Position numbers and translations under genes: made by a program
Source: Bacillota bacterium
GTDB lineage: Bacteria > Bacillota_I > Bacilli_A > RF39 > UBA660
Assembly: GCA_015059245.1 (NCBI GenBank)
Contig: SVAU01000016.1
Coordinates: forward strand, 1 to 27,778
Length of the DNA stretch: 27,778 bases
Direction of reading: 5' to 3'
Shown here: positions 7,910-15,988 of the stretch, one piece after another
Numbering within the stretch: position 1 is the first letter of the stretch
Layout of the letters: each line of letters begins with the position of its first letter
The notes under the pieces: generated by a model
The model's input: only the letters and a program-made list of their open reading frames with translations
The model's database searches: none
What the model was told of the DNA's origin: nothing

Positions 7910-8782
7910 ATGATTAAAGAAAGAAAAGTAATTATAATAAGTATGATAATTAATATAATAGTATCAACAGCACAGGTCTTATCAGGTCTTATATGTAATA
8001 GTAAGTCAATGGTAGCAGATGGGCTACACTCATTAAGTGACTTTATAACAGATATTGTTGCTTTCTTTGGATCTAAATATAGTAAAAAAAGAGCAAATAA
8101 AAATCATCCTGATGGATACGGAAGATTCGAATATATAGTAGATGTTTTTATAGCAGCAGTCATCTTCAGTCTTGGGATATATACAATTATGAATAGTTTC
8201 AGTGCAGAACCAATCGAAACTAGTCCAATATGGATATTAGTTATAATAATATCCATCATATTAAAACTTATTAACTCAAAAATACTTATGAATAAAGGAT
8301 TAGAATATAATAGTCCAATTCTAATAACATCAAGTAAAGAATCACAAGATGATGCAACTTCATCCTTAGGAGTAATAATTATAATAATATTATCTCAATT
8401 TTCCGAACAATTACCACTATTACAATATGCTGATATTATAGGTGGTGTAATTATTGGTCTATTAATTTTAAAAACTGCGTTATCTCTATTAAAAGAAAAT
8501 ATAGATTTACTATTGGGAAAAACAGAAGAAAATATAGAAGCAAAAAATAAAATTATTGATATTTTAAATCAATATGAAGAAATAGAATATAAAGACATGG
8601 AATTAGAGAGTCATGGTAGTTATCATGTTTTAGAACTAGATGTTTATGTTTTAAAAAATATCAAAGTATACAAATTACTAACAATAGAATCAGAAGTAAG
8701 AAGAAAAATAAAGAAACTAAATTATAGAATAAAATTTGTAGATATAAATTTGTCGCATAAACTAGAAACCACTAATCAATAG
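7910..8782 (+). CDS. Cation diffusion facilitator family transporter
   Basis: This 290-residue CDF exports divalent metal from the cytosol against protons. Six membrane helices are expected in the first 205 residues, followed by a cytoplasmic metal-sensing domain. The TM2 signature ADGLHSLSDFITD carries the site-A pair Asp44 and Asp48. The TM5 counterpart is ESQDDATSSLG. Aligned on the SSLG end, Asp148 is kept, but the His four residues earlier that marks zinc/iron exporters is Glu144, so the metal may differ from the FieF/YiiP case. The start is ATG 7910 after AGGTGAT. It is monocistronic, and its last codons form the 5' arm of its terminator. Confidence 0.88.
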   Translation: MIKERKVIIISMIINIIVSTAQVLSGLICNSKSMVADGLHSLSDFITDIVAFFGSKYSKKRANKNHPDGYGRFEYIVDVFIAAVIFSLGIYTIMNSFSAEPIETSPIWILVIIISIILKLINSKILMNKGLEYNSPILITSSKESQDDATSSLGVIIIIILSQFSEQLPLLQYADIIGGVIIGLLILKTALSLLKENIDLLLGKTEENIEAKNKIIDILNQYEEIEYKDMELESHGSYHVLELDVYVLKNIKVYKLLTIESEVRRKIKKLNYRIKFVDINLSHKLETTNQ

Positions 8783-8793
8783 TGGTTTTTTTT
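8766..8793 (+). terminator. Intrinsic terminator overlapping the CDF stop codon
   Basis: AAACCACTA (8766-8774) pairs with TAGTGGTTT (8780-8788), then T residues to 8793. The TAG stop codon (8780-8782) opens the 3' arm. Confidence 0.85.
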
Positions 8794-8802
8794 ATTAAAT
8801 AA

Positions 8803-8811
8803 TGTTAATAT
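8803..8811 (+). promoter_or_regulatory. Probable extended -10 promoter of the single-span membrane protein gene
   Basis: TGT plus TAATAT (8806-8811) lies 26 nt before the ATG at 8838. The match is imperfect. Confidence 0.45.
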
Positions 8812-8837
8812 TAATAATAGAGAATAGAGGTGATATA

Positions 8838-9530
8838 ATGCAAAAAAAAGTAAAGATTCCTCAAAACAAAAAAATAAATTTAGATAAAATATCTAAAGAA
8901 GAAAATAAAGATTTAGAAAGATATACTATTCAAATACAAAAAATAAAAGAAGAAAATATCCTTCCTAAAAGAGTAAAGAAAACTAAAAAGACCGCAATGC
9001 AAATACTTAAATCAATAACAAGCATTATATCAGTACTAGTATTCGTCCTTATATTAACTACCTTATCATTAAGTATTGTAGATAACTTAAAACCAAATCA
9101 AAAAGAAAAACCACAAGAAGAAATAAAACTAACTACTAACATAATAGGTAGTTGGCAAAGCGCTACAAATGGTTTATTTGTATTTAATGAAAATAATACA
9201 TTTGAATGGTATAACTCTCATAATAATCTAGAAGATAATTATTATAAAGGAAACTATAACTATAAAACAGGTATTGAAGCTATAAAAGAAATGGGATTTA
9301 CAGAAGAAGAATTTAAAAAAGAATATGGAGAAGAAATAAAATTAGAAAATGTCTATTCCATAAACTTAACACCTACATTAGTTCAAAAAAATAAAATAGA
9401 TGTAACAACTGTAGAAATAGATGAAAATAAATCATGGTGGTATATCCTCATAATAAAAGAAGACTACACTGCAAATGGATACAATAAAACACTAGATATT
9501 AAGTATAATCTAATTAAAAAGTCAGAATAA
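8838..9530 (+). CDS. Hypothetical single-span membrane-anchored protein
   Basis: I cannot assign a family to this 230-residue protein. It has a Lys-rich cytoplasmic N terminus (about 1-58) and one hydrophobic helix (about 59-81). An extracytoplasmic C-terminal domain begins with GSWQSATNGLFVFNENNTFEW, here noted for its GSW start and FxFNENNTFEW core. This pattern looks like the first strands of a small lipocalin-like beta barrel, as in many Bacillota surface proteins of unknown function. No lipobox or cell-wall sorting motif is present. The start is ATG 8838 with AGAGGTGAT; an upstream in-frame TTG lacks a ribosome-binding site. It is a single-gene unit, 128 nt ahead of the two-component operon. 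Confidence 0.75.
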   Translation: MQKKVKIPQNKKINLDKISKEENKDLERYTIQIQKIKEENILPKRVKKTKKTAMQILKSITSIISVLVFVLILTTLSLSIVDNLKPNQKEKPQEEIKLTTNIIGSWQSATNGLFVFNENNTFEWYNSHNNLEDNYYKGNYNYKTGIEAIKEMGFTEEEFKKEYGEEIKLENVYSINLTPTLVQKNKIDVTTVEIDENKSWWYILIIKEDYTANGYNKTLDIKYNLIKKSE

Positions 9531-9543
9531 ACTGACTTTTTTT
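9517..9543 (+). terminator. Intrinsic terminator with the stop codon in the loop
   Basis: AAAAGTCAG (9517-9525) pairs with CTGACTTTT (9532-9540), and T residues continue to 9543. The TAA stop (9528-9530) lies in the six-base loop. Confidence 0.85.
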
Positions 9544-9609
9544 GTTACTTTTAATAATTTTTAAAAAATATATTACCAATAAATAATATATAATAGAATA
9601 GAGTTTTAG

Positions 9610-9628
9610 TGAAAAAATTATTTTTTCA
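9610..9628 (+). promoter_or_regulatory. Inverted repeat ahead of the response-regulator promoter
   Basis: TGAAAAAA (9610-9617), TTA and TTTTTTCA (9621-9628) form a perfect 8-bp inverted repeat ending 4 nt before the TG of the extended -10, in the place of a -35. It could be an operator or activator site for the regulator it precedes. It could also be an A/T-rich curve or part of a weak hairpin. Confidence 0.4.
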
Positions 9629-9632
9629 AATA

Positions 9633-9641
9633 TGTTAAAAT
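9633..9641 (+). promoter_or_regulatory. Extended -10 promoter of the two-component/lipid operon
   Basis: TGT plus TAAAAT (9636-9641), 17 nt before the ATG of the response regulator. A second TATAAT at 9589-9594 could serve an upstream start. Confidence 0.6.
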
Positions 9642-9658
9642 ATAAGAAGGTGATATAT

Positions 9659-10342
9659 ATGGCTCACATTTTAATTGTTGATGACGAAAGAGACATTGCA
9701 GAACTAATCAGTGATGTTTTAAAGGATGAAGGATTTACAACTACAATAAAAAACGATGGATATAGTGCAATTGAAGCAGTTAACCACAATTCATATGATT
9801 TAATTCTTTTAGATATAATGATGCCAAATATATCTGGAATAGAAACATGTAACAAAATAAGAGAAACAGTATCTTGCCCAATTATATTTGTAACAGCTAA
9901 GAATCAACTTGTAGATAAAATAGTAGGTTTTGAAATAGGTGCAGATGACTACATAACAAAACCATTCGTTATAGAAGAACTAGTAGCACGTGTAAAAGCC
10001 CACATAAGAAGAGATACTAGAGCAACAAAACAAACTAGTAGTATAATAAAAATAGGTGAAATTGAAATCAACAAAGAAAGTTATGAAGTAAAAAAGAACG
10101 ATGAACCAGTAACACTATCTACAAAAGAATTTGAACTACTATCATATCTAATGACAAACGCCGGTGTAGTATTATCAAAAGAACAAATATATAACTCCGT
10201 ATGGCAAACTGAATATGGAGATATAGGTACAGTTGCAGTAAACATAAAAAGTTTAAGAAAAAAATTAGATCCAGATGAAAAATACATAATAACAATTTGG
10301 GGACTTGGTTATAAATTCGTTAAGGTAGTAAAAAATGATTAA
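9659..10342 (+). CDS. OmpR/PhoB-family response regulator
   Basis: This 227-residue regulator has an N-terminal receiver with acidic residues Asp8/Asp9, phospho-acceptor Asp52 (LLDIMMP), Thr79 and Lys101 (DDYITKPF). It has a C-terminal winged-helix DNA-binding domain (about 130-225) ending in the family's GLGYKF turn. Phosphorylated by its kinase, it would bind DNA as a dimer. The start is ATG 9659 behind AAGGTGAT; an in-frame ATG at 9632 falls in the promoter and is unlikely. The gene overlaps the kinase by 8 nt (ATGATTAA) and heads an operon that continues into phospholipid acylation genes. The stimulus is unknown. Confidence 0.93.
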   Translation: MAHILIVDDERDIAELISDVLKDEGFTTTIKNDGYSAIEAVNHNSYDLILLDIMMPNISGIETCNKIRETVSCPIIFVTAKNQLVDKIVGFEIGADDYITKPFVIEELVARVKAHIRRDTRATKQTSSIIKIGEIEINKESYEVKKNDEPVTLSTKEFELLSYLMTNAGVVLSKEQIYNSVWQTEYGDIGTVAVNIKSLRKKLDPDEKYIITIWGLGYKFVKVVKND

Positions 10343-11645
10343 CTCATTAAAAAATAAAATGTCTACAAGAAAAGGATTCATAATTACAGTAATATCACTA
10401 GTATTATTCAACTTCATCCTTGTAGCACTATACTACACAATTTATTTAAACAAAGAAGTAAATGAACATCATACTAAAGTAAGTGAACAACTTACAAAAG
10501 AAATAATAAATATAAAAGAAATAATAAACGAAAGCAATAATCAAGATCAAGAATTATTAAAATACGCAAAAGAAAAAAATATAACAATTACAATAAGTAA
10601 TCAAGAAAATGAACTTATAAAAAAATATAATTCTAAAAAAAAAGACAAAACAAACACAAACATAGAAGTATCACAAATAATAGAAATACAAGATACTCAC
10701 TATCTATTAAAATTATCCCAAAGAAAAGATATTCTAGGGGCTTATACAATAATAGATTTCTTACTATTTGAACTATTAATAATAGTAACATTATGTATCT
10801 TCGGACTAATAGGAGCAAACAAAAAAATATTAGAACCACTAAGTCAACTATCTAAAGACTTCTCTAAATATAAACTAGGTATACTACCTAAAAAAAGAAA
10901 AGTACGTAGTGGAATTGACTTCCTACAAAATGACTTTGTAGAACTAGTAGATAAACTTGAAGAAGAAAAACAAAAACAAAATACAATAATAGCAAGTATA
11001 TCCCATGATATAAAAACACCATTAACAAGTATCTTAGGATATTCAGAACTAGCTACAAAAGAATCAACAAGTACAAAAAGTAAAGAAAGATACATAAATA
11101 CAATTCATAATCAAGCATTAGTAATGAAAGAAATAATAGAAGAATTTGATGACTACTTAAGTTGTAATATCAAAGATGAAAAGAAAGTAGAAAAACTATC
11201 TATTTCACATTTAGTAGATTACTTAAATGCTTATTACAAAGAAGACCTAAAAGAAAAAAATATAGAATTTAAAATAAAAACAAATTGTCAAAATTTAATA
11301 ATAGAAATAGACTTATCAAAGTTCAAAAGAGTATTCAGTAATATTATTACAAATAGTATAAGACACTATGATAAAGATAAAAAAATATTAAATATTAACA
11401 TAAACGAAGAAAAAAATGGTAAAATTAAATTTGAAATAGCCGATAACGGCTCAGGATGTAAAGAAGATTTAGTAAAAATATTTGATCCACTATATACTAC
11501 CGATAAAAGTAGAAAGATAAGTGGACTAGGTTTATCTATATGCAAAGAGATAATAGAATCTCATAATGGTACAATAAAAGCCATGAATAACAAACTAGGT
11601 GGATTTAGTATAATATTTACTATAGATTCATATAAGGAGGACTAA
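10335..11645 (+). CDS. Sensor histidine kinase
   Basis: This 436-residue membrane kinase has a first helix (about 14-36), a small extracytoplasmic domain of about 100 residues, a second helix (about 136-160) and a short linker. A HisKA dimerisation domain carries His224 in SISHDIKTPL. The HATPase domain has an N box (NIITNSIRHY), G1 ADNGSG, an F box (FDPLYTTDKS) and G2 GLGLS. All residues needed for autophosphorylation appear intact. The modest outer loop, rich in Lys and Glu, gives no clue to the ligand. It overlaps the regulator and is followed after 2 nt by plsC, whose AAGGAGG lies within its last codons. This makes membrane lipid state a plausible input or target (inference). Confidence 0.92.
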   Translation: MINSLKNKMSTRKGFIITVISLVLFNFILVALYYTIYLNKEVNEHHTKVSEQLTKEIINIKEIINESNNQDQELLKYAKEKNITITISNQENELIKKYNSKKKDKTNTNIEVSQIIEIQDTHYLLKLSQRKDILGAYTIIDFLLFELLIIVTLCIFGLIGANKKILEPLSQLSKDFSKYKLGILPKKRKVRSGIDFLQNDFVELVDKLEEEKQKQNTIIASISHDIKTPLTSILGYSELATKESTSTKSKERYINTIHNQALVMKEIIEEFDDYLSCNIKDEKKVEKLSISHLVDYLNAYYKEDLKEKNIEFKIKTNCQNLIIEIDLSKFKRVFSNIITNSIRHYDKDKKILNININEEKNGKIKFEIADNGSGCKEDLVKIFDPLYTTDKSRKISGLGLSICKEIIESHNGTIKAMNNKLGGFSIIFTIDSYKED

Positions 11646-11647
11646 TT

Positions 11648-12229
11648 ATGAAAGAACCACTTTTTTACCGCATCATAAGACCAATAGTTACATTCCTAGT
11701 AAAACTAGTATTTAGACCTAACTATATTGGTTTAGAGAATATTCCTAAAAGTGGTAGAATTATATTAGCAGGAAATCATACTAATAACTTTGATAGTCCA
11801 TTACTTTTAAGTTGTACTAAAAGAGTAATTCATTATCTTGCTAAAGAAGAGTTAACTAAAGGTATTTTAGGCCCTGGATTTAAAGCAATGGGGATTATTC
11901 CAGTAAATCGTTCCATTCATGATAAAGGTGCCTTAAATAACGCTATAAATACGTTAAAAGAAGAAAAAGTAATAGGTATATTCCCAGAAGGAACAATAAA
12001 TAGAACAAAAGACATAATAATGCCTTTCAAAATAGGAGCAGTAAAAATGGCTCATGAAACAGATACACAAATTGTTCCATTTACAATAACTGGAGAATAT
12101 AAAGTATTCAAAAAAAGTGTAACAATAGAGTTTTACAAACCAATAAAATTAAAAAGTGATGATCTAACTAAAGAAAATGAACGTCTAATGAAATTCATTA
12201 GTAAACAGTTAGAAGAAAAGAGGAAGTAA
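11648..12229 (+). CDS. 1-acyl-glycerol-3-phosphate acyltransferase-like protein (PlsC family), copy 1
   Basis: This 193-residue PlsC-family acyltransferase has the catalytic HX4D box as NHTNNFD (His44, Asp49) and the glycerol-phosphate-binding FPEGT (112-116), both complete. The family acylates the sn-2 position of lysophospholipids from acyl-ACP or acyl-CoA at the membrane. A hydrophobic N-terminal segment (about 8-22) would anchor it. It follows the kinase by 2 nt and precedes the acyl-CoA ligase by 1 nt. The copy at 13999-14664 is a paralogue sharing the PVxRSIHD block, so the two probably differ in acceptor or acyl chain. Confidence 0.88.
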   Translation: MKEPLFYRIIRPIVTFLVKLVFRPNYIGLENIPKSGRIILAGNHTNNFDSPLLLSCTKRVIHYLAKEELTKGILGPGFKAMGIIPVNRSIHDKGALNNAINTLKEEKVIGIFPEGTINRTKDIIMPFKIGAVKMAHETDTQIVPFTITGEYKVFKKSVTIEFYKPIKLKSDDLTKENERLMKFISKQLEEKRK

Positions 12230-12230
12230 T

Positions 12231-14012
12231 ATGAGTATTTTAGATATGAAGTTTTGGAGTCTCATCGGACTTAAGAAAAAACCAAAAGCAAGATGGTCAA
12301 AATATTATAGTAAAAAAGAAATGAACATAGATGTACCAAATATATCTATCTATCAATTCCTAAAAAATAAATCAATAGAAGGTAATTTCAAAGATAATAC
12401 TGCTTTAGAATACTTTGGTACTAAAATATCATTTACTGAATTCTTTAGAAGTATTGATAAATGTGCTAGAGCATTTAGAAGTCAAGGAGTAAGAAAAGGA
12501 GATGTAGTAACTATCCTATCTGCAAATACTCCAGAAGCAATAATTTCATTTTATGCATTAAATAAAATAGGAGCAGTAGCTAATATGGTTCATCCTCTAT
12601 CAGCAGAAAATGAAATTAAAGAAGCTCTACAAAGATATTCAACTGCTATGTTAGTAGCAATGGATATAACTTATTCAAAAATAAAAAATATCTTAGATGA
12701 AACAGAAGTATATAAAACCATTATTATATCTGCAAGAGATTCAATGCCTCTATTTATGAAAATAGGTTATGAAGTAACTCAAGGATATAAAGTAGAAAAA
12801 CCTAAAAAGTATAATAAAGATTACATGTATTGGAATGACTTTATTAAACAAGGTGAAAACTATACTAAAGATAAAGTAGCAGAAATAACAAAAAGAGATA
12901 CTCCAGCTGTAATACTACATAGTGGAGGAACAACAGGTACACCTAAAGGTATTGTCCTATCTAATGGTAACTTTAACGCTGCTACTATCCAAGCACAAAC
13001 AGTAATGAATATGGTAACAAGAGAAGATTCAGTATTAGCAATAATGCCTATCTTCCATGGATTTGGTTTATCAGTAAGTATCAATGACGTATTATCATTT
13101 GGTGCTAAAGTAGTATTAATTCCTACATTTAAAGCTAGTGAATTCGATAAATTATTAACTAAATATAAACCATCTGTATTAGTAGGTGTTCCAACATTAT
13201 TCGAAGCATTAACTACTAATGAAAGAATGAAAGATGTTAACTTATCAAATATTAAATATGTAGTATCAGGTGGAGATACTTTAAGTAAAGCTCGTATCAC
13301 TAAGATTAATGAATTCTTACATAACCACGGAGCTAATGCTAATCTACTACAAGGTTATGGTATGACAGAAGCAGTAGCTGCAGTATGTCTAGATCAACCA
13401 ATAGCATCCCGTCCAGGTACTATTGGAATACCATTCCCAAGTAACTATATTAAAATAGTTAAACCAGGTACTGATGAAGAAGTAGGTATCGATGAAGATG
13501 GTGAACTATGTATTTGTGGACCAACAGTTATGTTAGGTTACTACAATAATGAAAAAGAAACAAACGAAGCACTACGTATCCACAAAGATGGTAACGTATG
13601 GTTACATAGTGGAGACATAGCTTCTATGGATAAAGATGGATACATAACATATAAACAAAGATTAAAACGTATGATAGTAACATCTGGTTACAACGTATAT
13701 CCTTCTCAAATAGAAGAAGTAATTGAAAAACATGAAGCAGTAGTAGACTGCTCAGTTATCGGAGTACCACATCCATATAAAGTAGAAGTAGCTAAAGCTT
13801 ATATAGCATTAAAAGCGGGATACAAAGATACTCCTAAATTAAGAGAAGAATTAACAGAATTATGTAAGAAGAATCTAGCAGCATATTCTATTCCAAAAGA
13901 ATTTGAATTTAGAAAATCATTACCTAAAACAATGATAGGTAAAGTAGACTTTAGAAAACTACAACAAGAAAATGCAGAAGCTAGAGCGGAGGAACGTTAT
14001 GGCAAAAAATAA
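12231..14012 (+). CDS. AMP-forming acyl-CoA/fatty-acid ligase
   Basis: This 593-residue member of the ANL superfamily activates a carboxylate, most likely a fatty acid, through an acyl-adenylate and passes it to CoA or another thiol. The P-loop SGGTTGTPKG (231-240), YGMTEA (377-382), the adenine-binding SGD (461-463), the hinge region with RLKRMIVTSGYNVYP (478-492) and the catalytic Lys572 in GKVDFRKL are all present. It sits between two PlsC genes, overlapping the second by 14 nt. The arrangement looks like a split version of E. coli Aas, which joins an acyltransferase to an acyl-ACP synthetase. CoA, ACP or another carrier cannot be distinguished. A role in using host or dietary fatty acids is inferred. 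Confidence 0.88.
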   Translation: MSILDMKFWSLIGLKKKPKARWSKYYSKKEMNIDVPNISIYQFLKNKSIEGNFKDNTALEYFGTKISFTEFFRSIDKCARAFRSQGVRKGDVVTILSANTPEAIISFYALNKIGAVANMVHPLSAENEIKEALQRYSTAMLVAMDITYSKIKNILDETEVYKTIIISARDSMPLFMKIGYEVTQGYKVEKPKKYNKDYMYWNDFIKQGENYTKDKVAEITKRDTPAVILHSGGTTGTPKGIVLSNGNFNAATIQAQTVMNMVTREDSVLAIMPIFHGFGLSVSINDVLSFGAKVVLIPTFKASEFDKLLTKYKPSVLVGVPTLFEALTTNERMKDVNLSNIKYVVSGGDTLSKARITKINEFLHNHGANANLLQGYGMTEAVAAVCLDQPIASRPGTIGIPFPSNYIKIVKPGTDEEVGIDEDGELCICGPTVMLGYYNNEKETNEALRIHKDGNVWLHSGDIASMDKDGYITYKQRLKRMIVTSGYNVYPSQIEEVIEKHEAVVDCSVIGVPHPYKVEVAKAYIALKAGYKDTPKLREELTELCKKNLAAYSIPKEFEFRKSLPKTMIGKVDFRKLQQENAEARAEERYGKK

Positions 14013-14664
14013 AAGAAAAAATGAAACAGCATTCAAACTGTTATCACCAATATTAAGATTATTATTTAAATTTTACTATACACCAAAAATAGTTAATAAA
14101 GAATCTATTCCTAAAGAAGGACCAATCCTAGTAGTATGTAATCATAAACACGTATTTGATCAATGCTTTGCTATCATAGCAACAAAAAGACCATTACGTT
14201 ACATGGCTAAAAAAGAATACTTCGATGGTAAATTTGCTTGGTTCTTTAAATTAGCAGGTTGCATTCCAGTAGATAGATCAATCCATGATGATAAAGCTAA
14301 AGCAGCTGCATTAGAAGTATTAAATCTTGATGGAGCAGTAGGTCTATTCCCAGAAGGAACACGTAATAAAACAAACGATGTATTCCTACTAGATTTTAAA
14401 TTTGGTACTGTATCAATGGCTCAAAAAACAGGAGCAACTATCGTACCTTGTGCCTTAACAGGAGACTACAAGTTCTGGAGTAAAAACTTAATGTTTAGAG
14501 TAGGTAAACCATTTAAAGTAGGTAAAGAAATGGACTTAGCAGTAGCTAATGACAAACTTTATAAAGAAATGGAAAAACTAATGAAACAAAATTTAAAAGA
14601 AACAAATCGTACAGTAGAAGAAGAATTAAACAGTAGATGCCAAGATGCAAAGAAGAAAAATTAA
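13999..14664 (+). CDS. PlsC-family acyltransferase, copy 2
   Basis: This 221-residue lysophospholipid acyltransferase has an HX4D box in the form CNHKHVFDQ and FPEGTRNKTND, followed by the usual TGATIVP block. It shares PVxRSIHD and the overall plan with copy 1 but has a longer, charged C terminus ending in Lys residues. ATG 13999 is chosen because GCGGAGG stands 7 nt before it. An upstream in-frame ATG inside the ligase gene has no site. It overlaps the ligase by 14 nt and is the last gene of the operon; its own last codons build the terminator. Confidence 0.88.
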   Translation: MAKNKRKNETAFKLLSPILRLLFKFYYTPKIVNKESIPKEGPILVVCNHKHVFDQCFAIIATKRPLRYMAKKEYFDGKFAWFFKLAGCIPVDRSIHDDKAKAAALEVLNLDGAVGLFPEGTRNKTNDVFLLDFKFGTVSMAQKTGATIVPCALTGDYKFWSKNLMFRVGKPFKVGKEMDLAVANDKLYKEMEKLMKQNLKETNRTVEEELNSRCQDAKKKN

Positions 14665-14675
14665 TTCTTCTTTTT
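14649..14675 (+). terminator. Intrinsic terminator of the lipid operon, stop codon in loop
   Basis: AAAGAAGAA (14649-14657) pairs with TTCTTCTTT (14665-14673). The loop contains the TAA stop (14662-14664). The T tract is short (to 14675), so termination may be incomplete. Confidence 0.7.
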
Positions 14676-14692
14676 CTATTTAAATAAAAATA

Positions 14693-14701
14693 TGATAAAC
14701 T
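14693..14701 (+). promoter_or_regulatory. Extended -10 promoter of the metallochaperone operon
   Basis: TGA plus TAAACT (14696-14701), 19 nt before the ATG. The hexamer is imperfect. No Zur-like palindrome is evident around it. Confidence 0.5.
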
Positions 14702-14720
14702 ATTAAAGAGGCGATTAAAT

Positions 14721-15974
14721 ATGAAAAAAAGTATACCTATAACAATATTAACTGGTTATTTAGGAAGTGGTAAGACTACATTATTAAATCATATCTTAAA
14801 TAATCAAGAAGGATATAAAATAGCAGTAATAGTAAATGATATTGGTGAAGTAAATATCGACGCTGATCTAATCCAAAAAGGTGGAGTAGTAAGTGGTAAA
14901 GATGATTCACTAGTAGCATTACAAAATGGCTGTATATGTTGTACATTAAATACCGATCTTTTAGAACAATTACAAGATATTATAGAAACAGAAAAGTTTG
15001 ATTATATATTAATAGAAGCAAGTGGTATATGTGAACCAATCCCTATAGCTCAAACTATATGTGCCCTAGAAGATGCATACGAAGAATATAAAATGCCAAA
15101 ATTATGTTATCTAGATGGAATAGTATCAGTAGTAGATGCTAAAAGATTAAGTGATGAATTTAATAGCGGAGCAGAACTATTAAATGATACTCAAGACGAC
15201 ATAACAAAACTTATAATAGAACAAATAGAATTCTGTAATACAATCATTCTAAATAAGATAGATGAAGTAACTAAAGAAGAATTAGAAAGTGTACGTGATG
15301 TACTCACTGCATTACAACCTAATGCTAACGTAATAGAAACTAACTATGCTAAAGTTAATCTAAAAGATATATTAGAAACAAAATCATTTGATTTCGAGAA
15401 GATTGCTACATCAAGTGGTTGGTACAAAGAAATAGATGAATACGTACCAGTTGAAGATGAAGAAGAACATCATTGTTGTGGACATTGCCATGACGAAGAT
15501 CATGAATGTCATCATGAACATGAAGAACATGAATGCCACTGTGGACACCATCATGAAGATGGCCACGAATGCCATTGTGGACACAACCACGAAAATGGAC
15601 ATGACCATGTAGAAGAATATGGTATCAATACATTCGTATACTATCGAAGAGAACCAATGGATAGAAAAAAATTCTATGAATACATTTCTAAACCATGGCC
15701 TAAAAAAATAATAAGAGCTAAAGGAATAACATACTTTAATGATGACAAAAACATGTCATATATGTTCGAACAAGCCGGTTCTTTAAAAGATCTAACAGAA
15801 GCAGGACCATGGCTAGCTTCTGAATCCCCTGAATTCCAAAAAGAAGTAAGAGAAGCTAATCCAGATATCGAAAGAGATTGGGATGAATTCTATGGCGACA
15901 AAATGGTAAAAATAGTATTTATCGGTAAAGGAATATCAAAAGAAGAAATATCTAAGGAACTAGATGAAATATAG
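14721..15974 (+). CDS. CobW/COG0523-family metallochaperone GTPase with His/Cys-rich insert
   Basis: This 417-residue G3E GTPase inserts metals (zinc, cobalt or others) into client proteins. The P-loop GYLGSGKTT (12-20), the metal-binding CICC (71-74, the family's CxCC), EASG (99-102) and the guanine-specific NKID (178-181) are clear, followed by a CobW C-terminal domain (about 300-400). Between them, residues 249-296 hold about 19 His and 8 Cys, including two imperfect 12-residue repeats starting HECHCGH. This metal-binding tether marks the zinc-linked subgroup. ATG 14721 has AGAGGCGAT ahead of it. An unknown gene follows after 14 nt. Zinc is most likely, but Ni or Co is possible. Confidence 0.9.
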   Translation: MKKSIPITILTGYLGSGKTTLLNHILNNQEGYKIAVIVNDIGEVNIDADLIQKGGVVSGKDDSLVALQNGCICCTLNTDLLEQLQDIIETEKFDYILIEASGICEPIPIAQTICALEDAYEEYKMPKLCYLDGIVSVVDAKRLSDEFNSGAELLNDTQDDITKLIIEQIEFCNTIILNKIDEVTKEELESVRDVLTALQPNANVIETNYAKVNLKDILETKSFDFEKIATSSGWYKEIDEYVPVEDEEEHHCCGHCHDEDHECHHEHEEHECHCGHHHEDGHECHCGHNHENGHDHVEEYGINTFVYYRREPMDRKKFYEYISKPWPKKIIRAKGITYFNDDKNMSYMFEQAGSLKDLTEAGPWLASESPEFQKEVREANPDIERDWDEFYGDKMVKIVFIGKGISKEEISKELDEI

Positions 15975-15988
15975 AAAGGGTAATAAAT

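Noticed and set aside
9632..9658. Longer response regulator starting at ATG 9632
   Set aside because: That ATG is part of the extended -10 promoter and has no ribosome-binding site; ATG 9659 has AAGGTGAT and gives the standard receiver start.
15411..15608. Minus-strand hydrophobic open frame opposite the His/Cys-rich segment of the GTPase
   Set aside because: It is a shadow of the repeated CAT/GAA codons; no ribosome-binding site and Met/Phe/Val-only composition.
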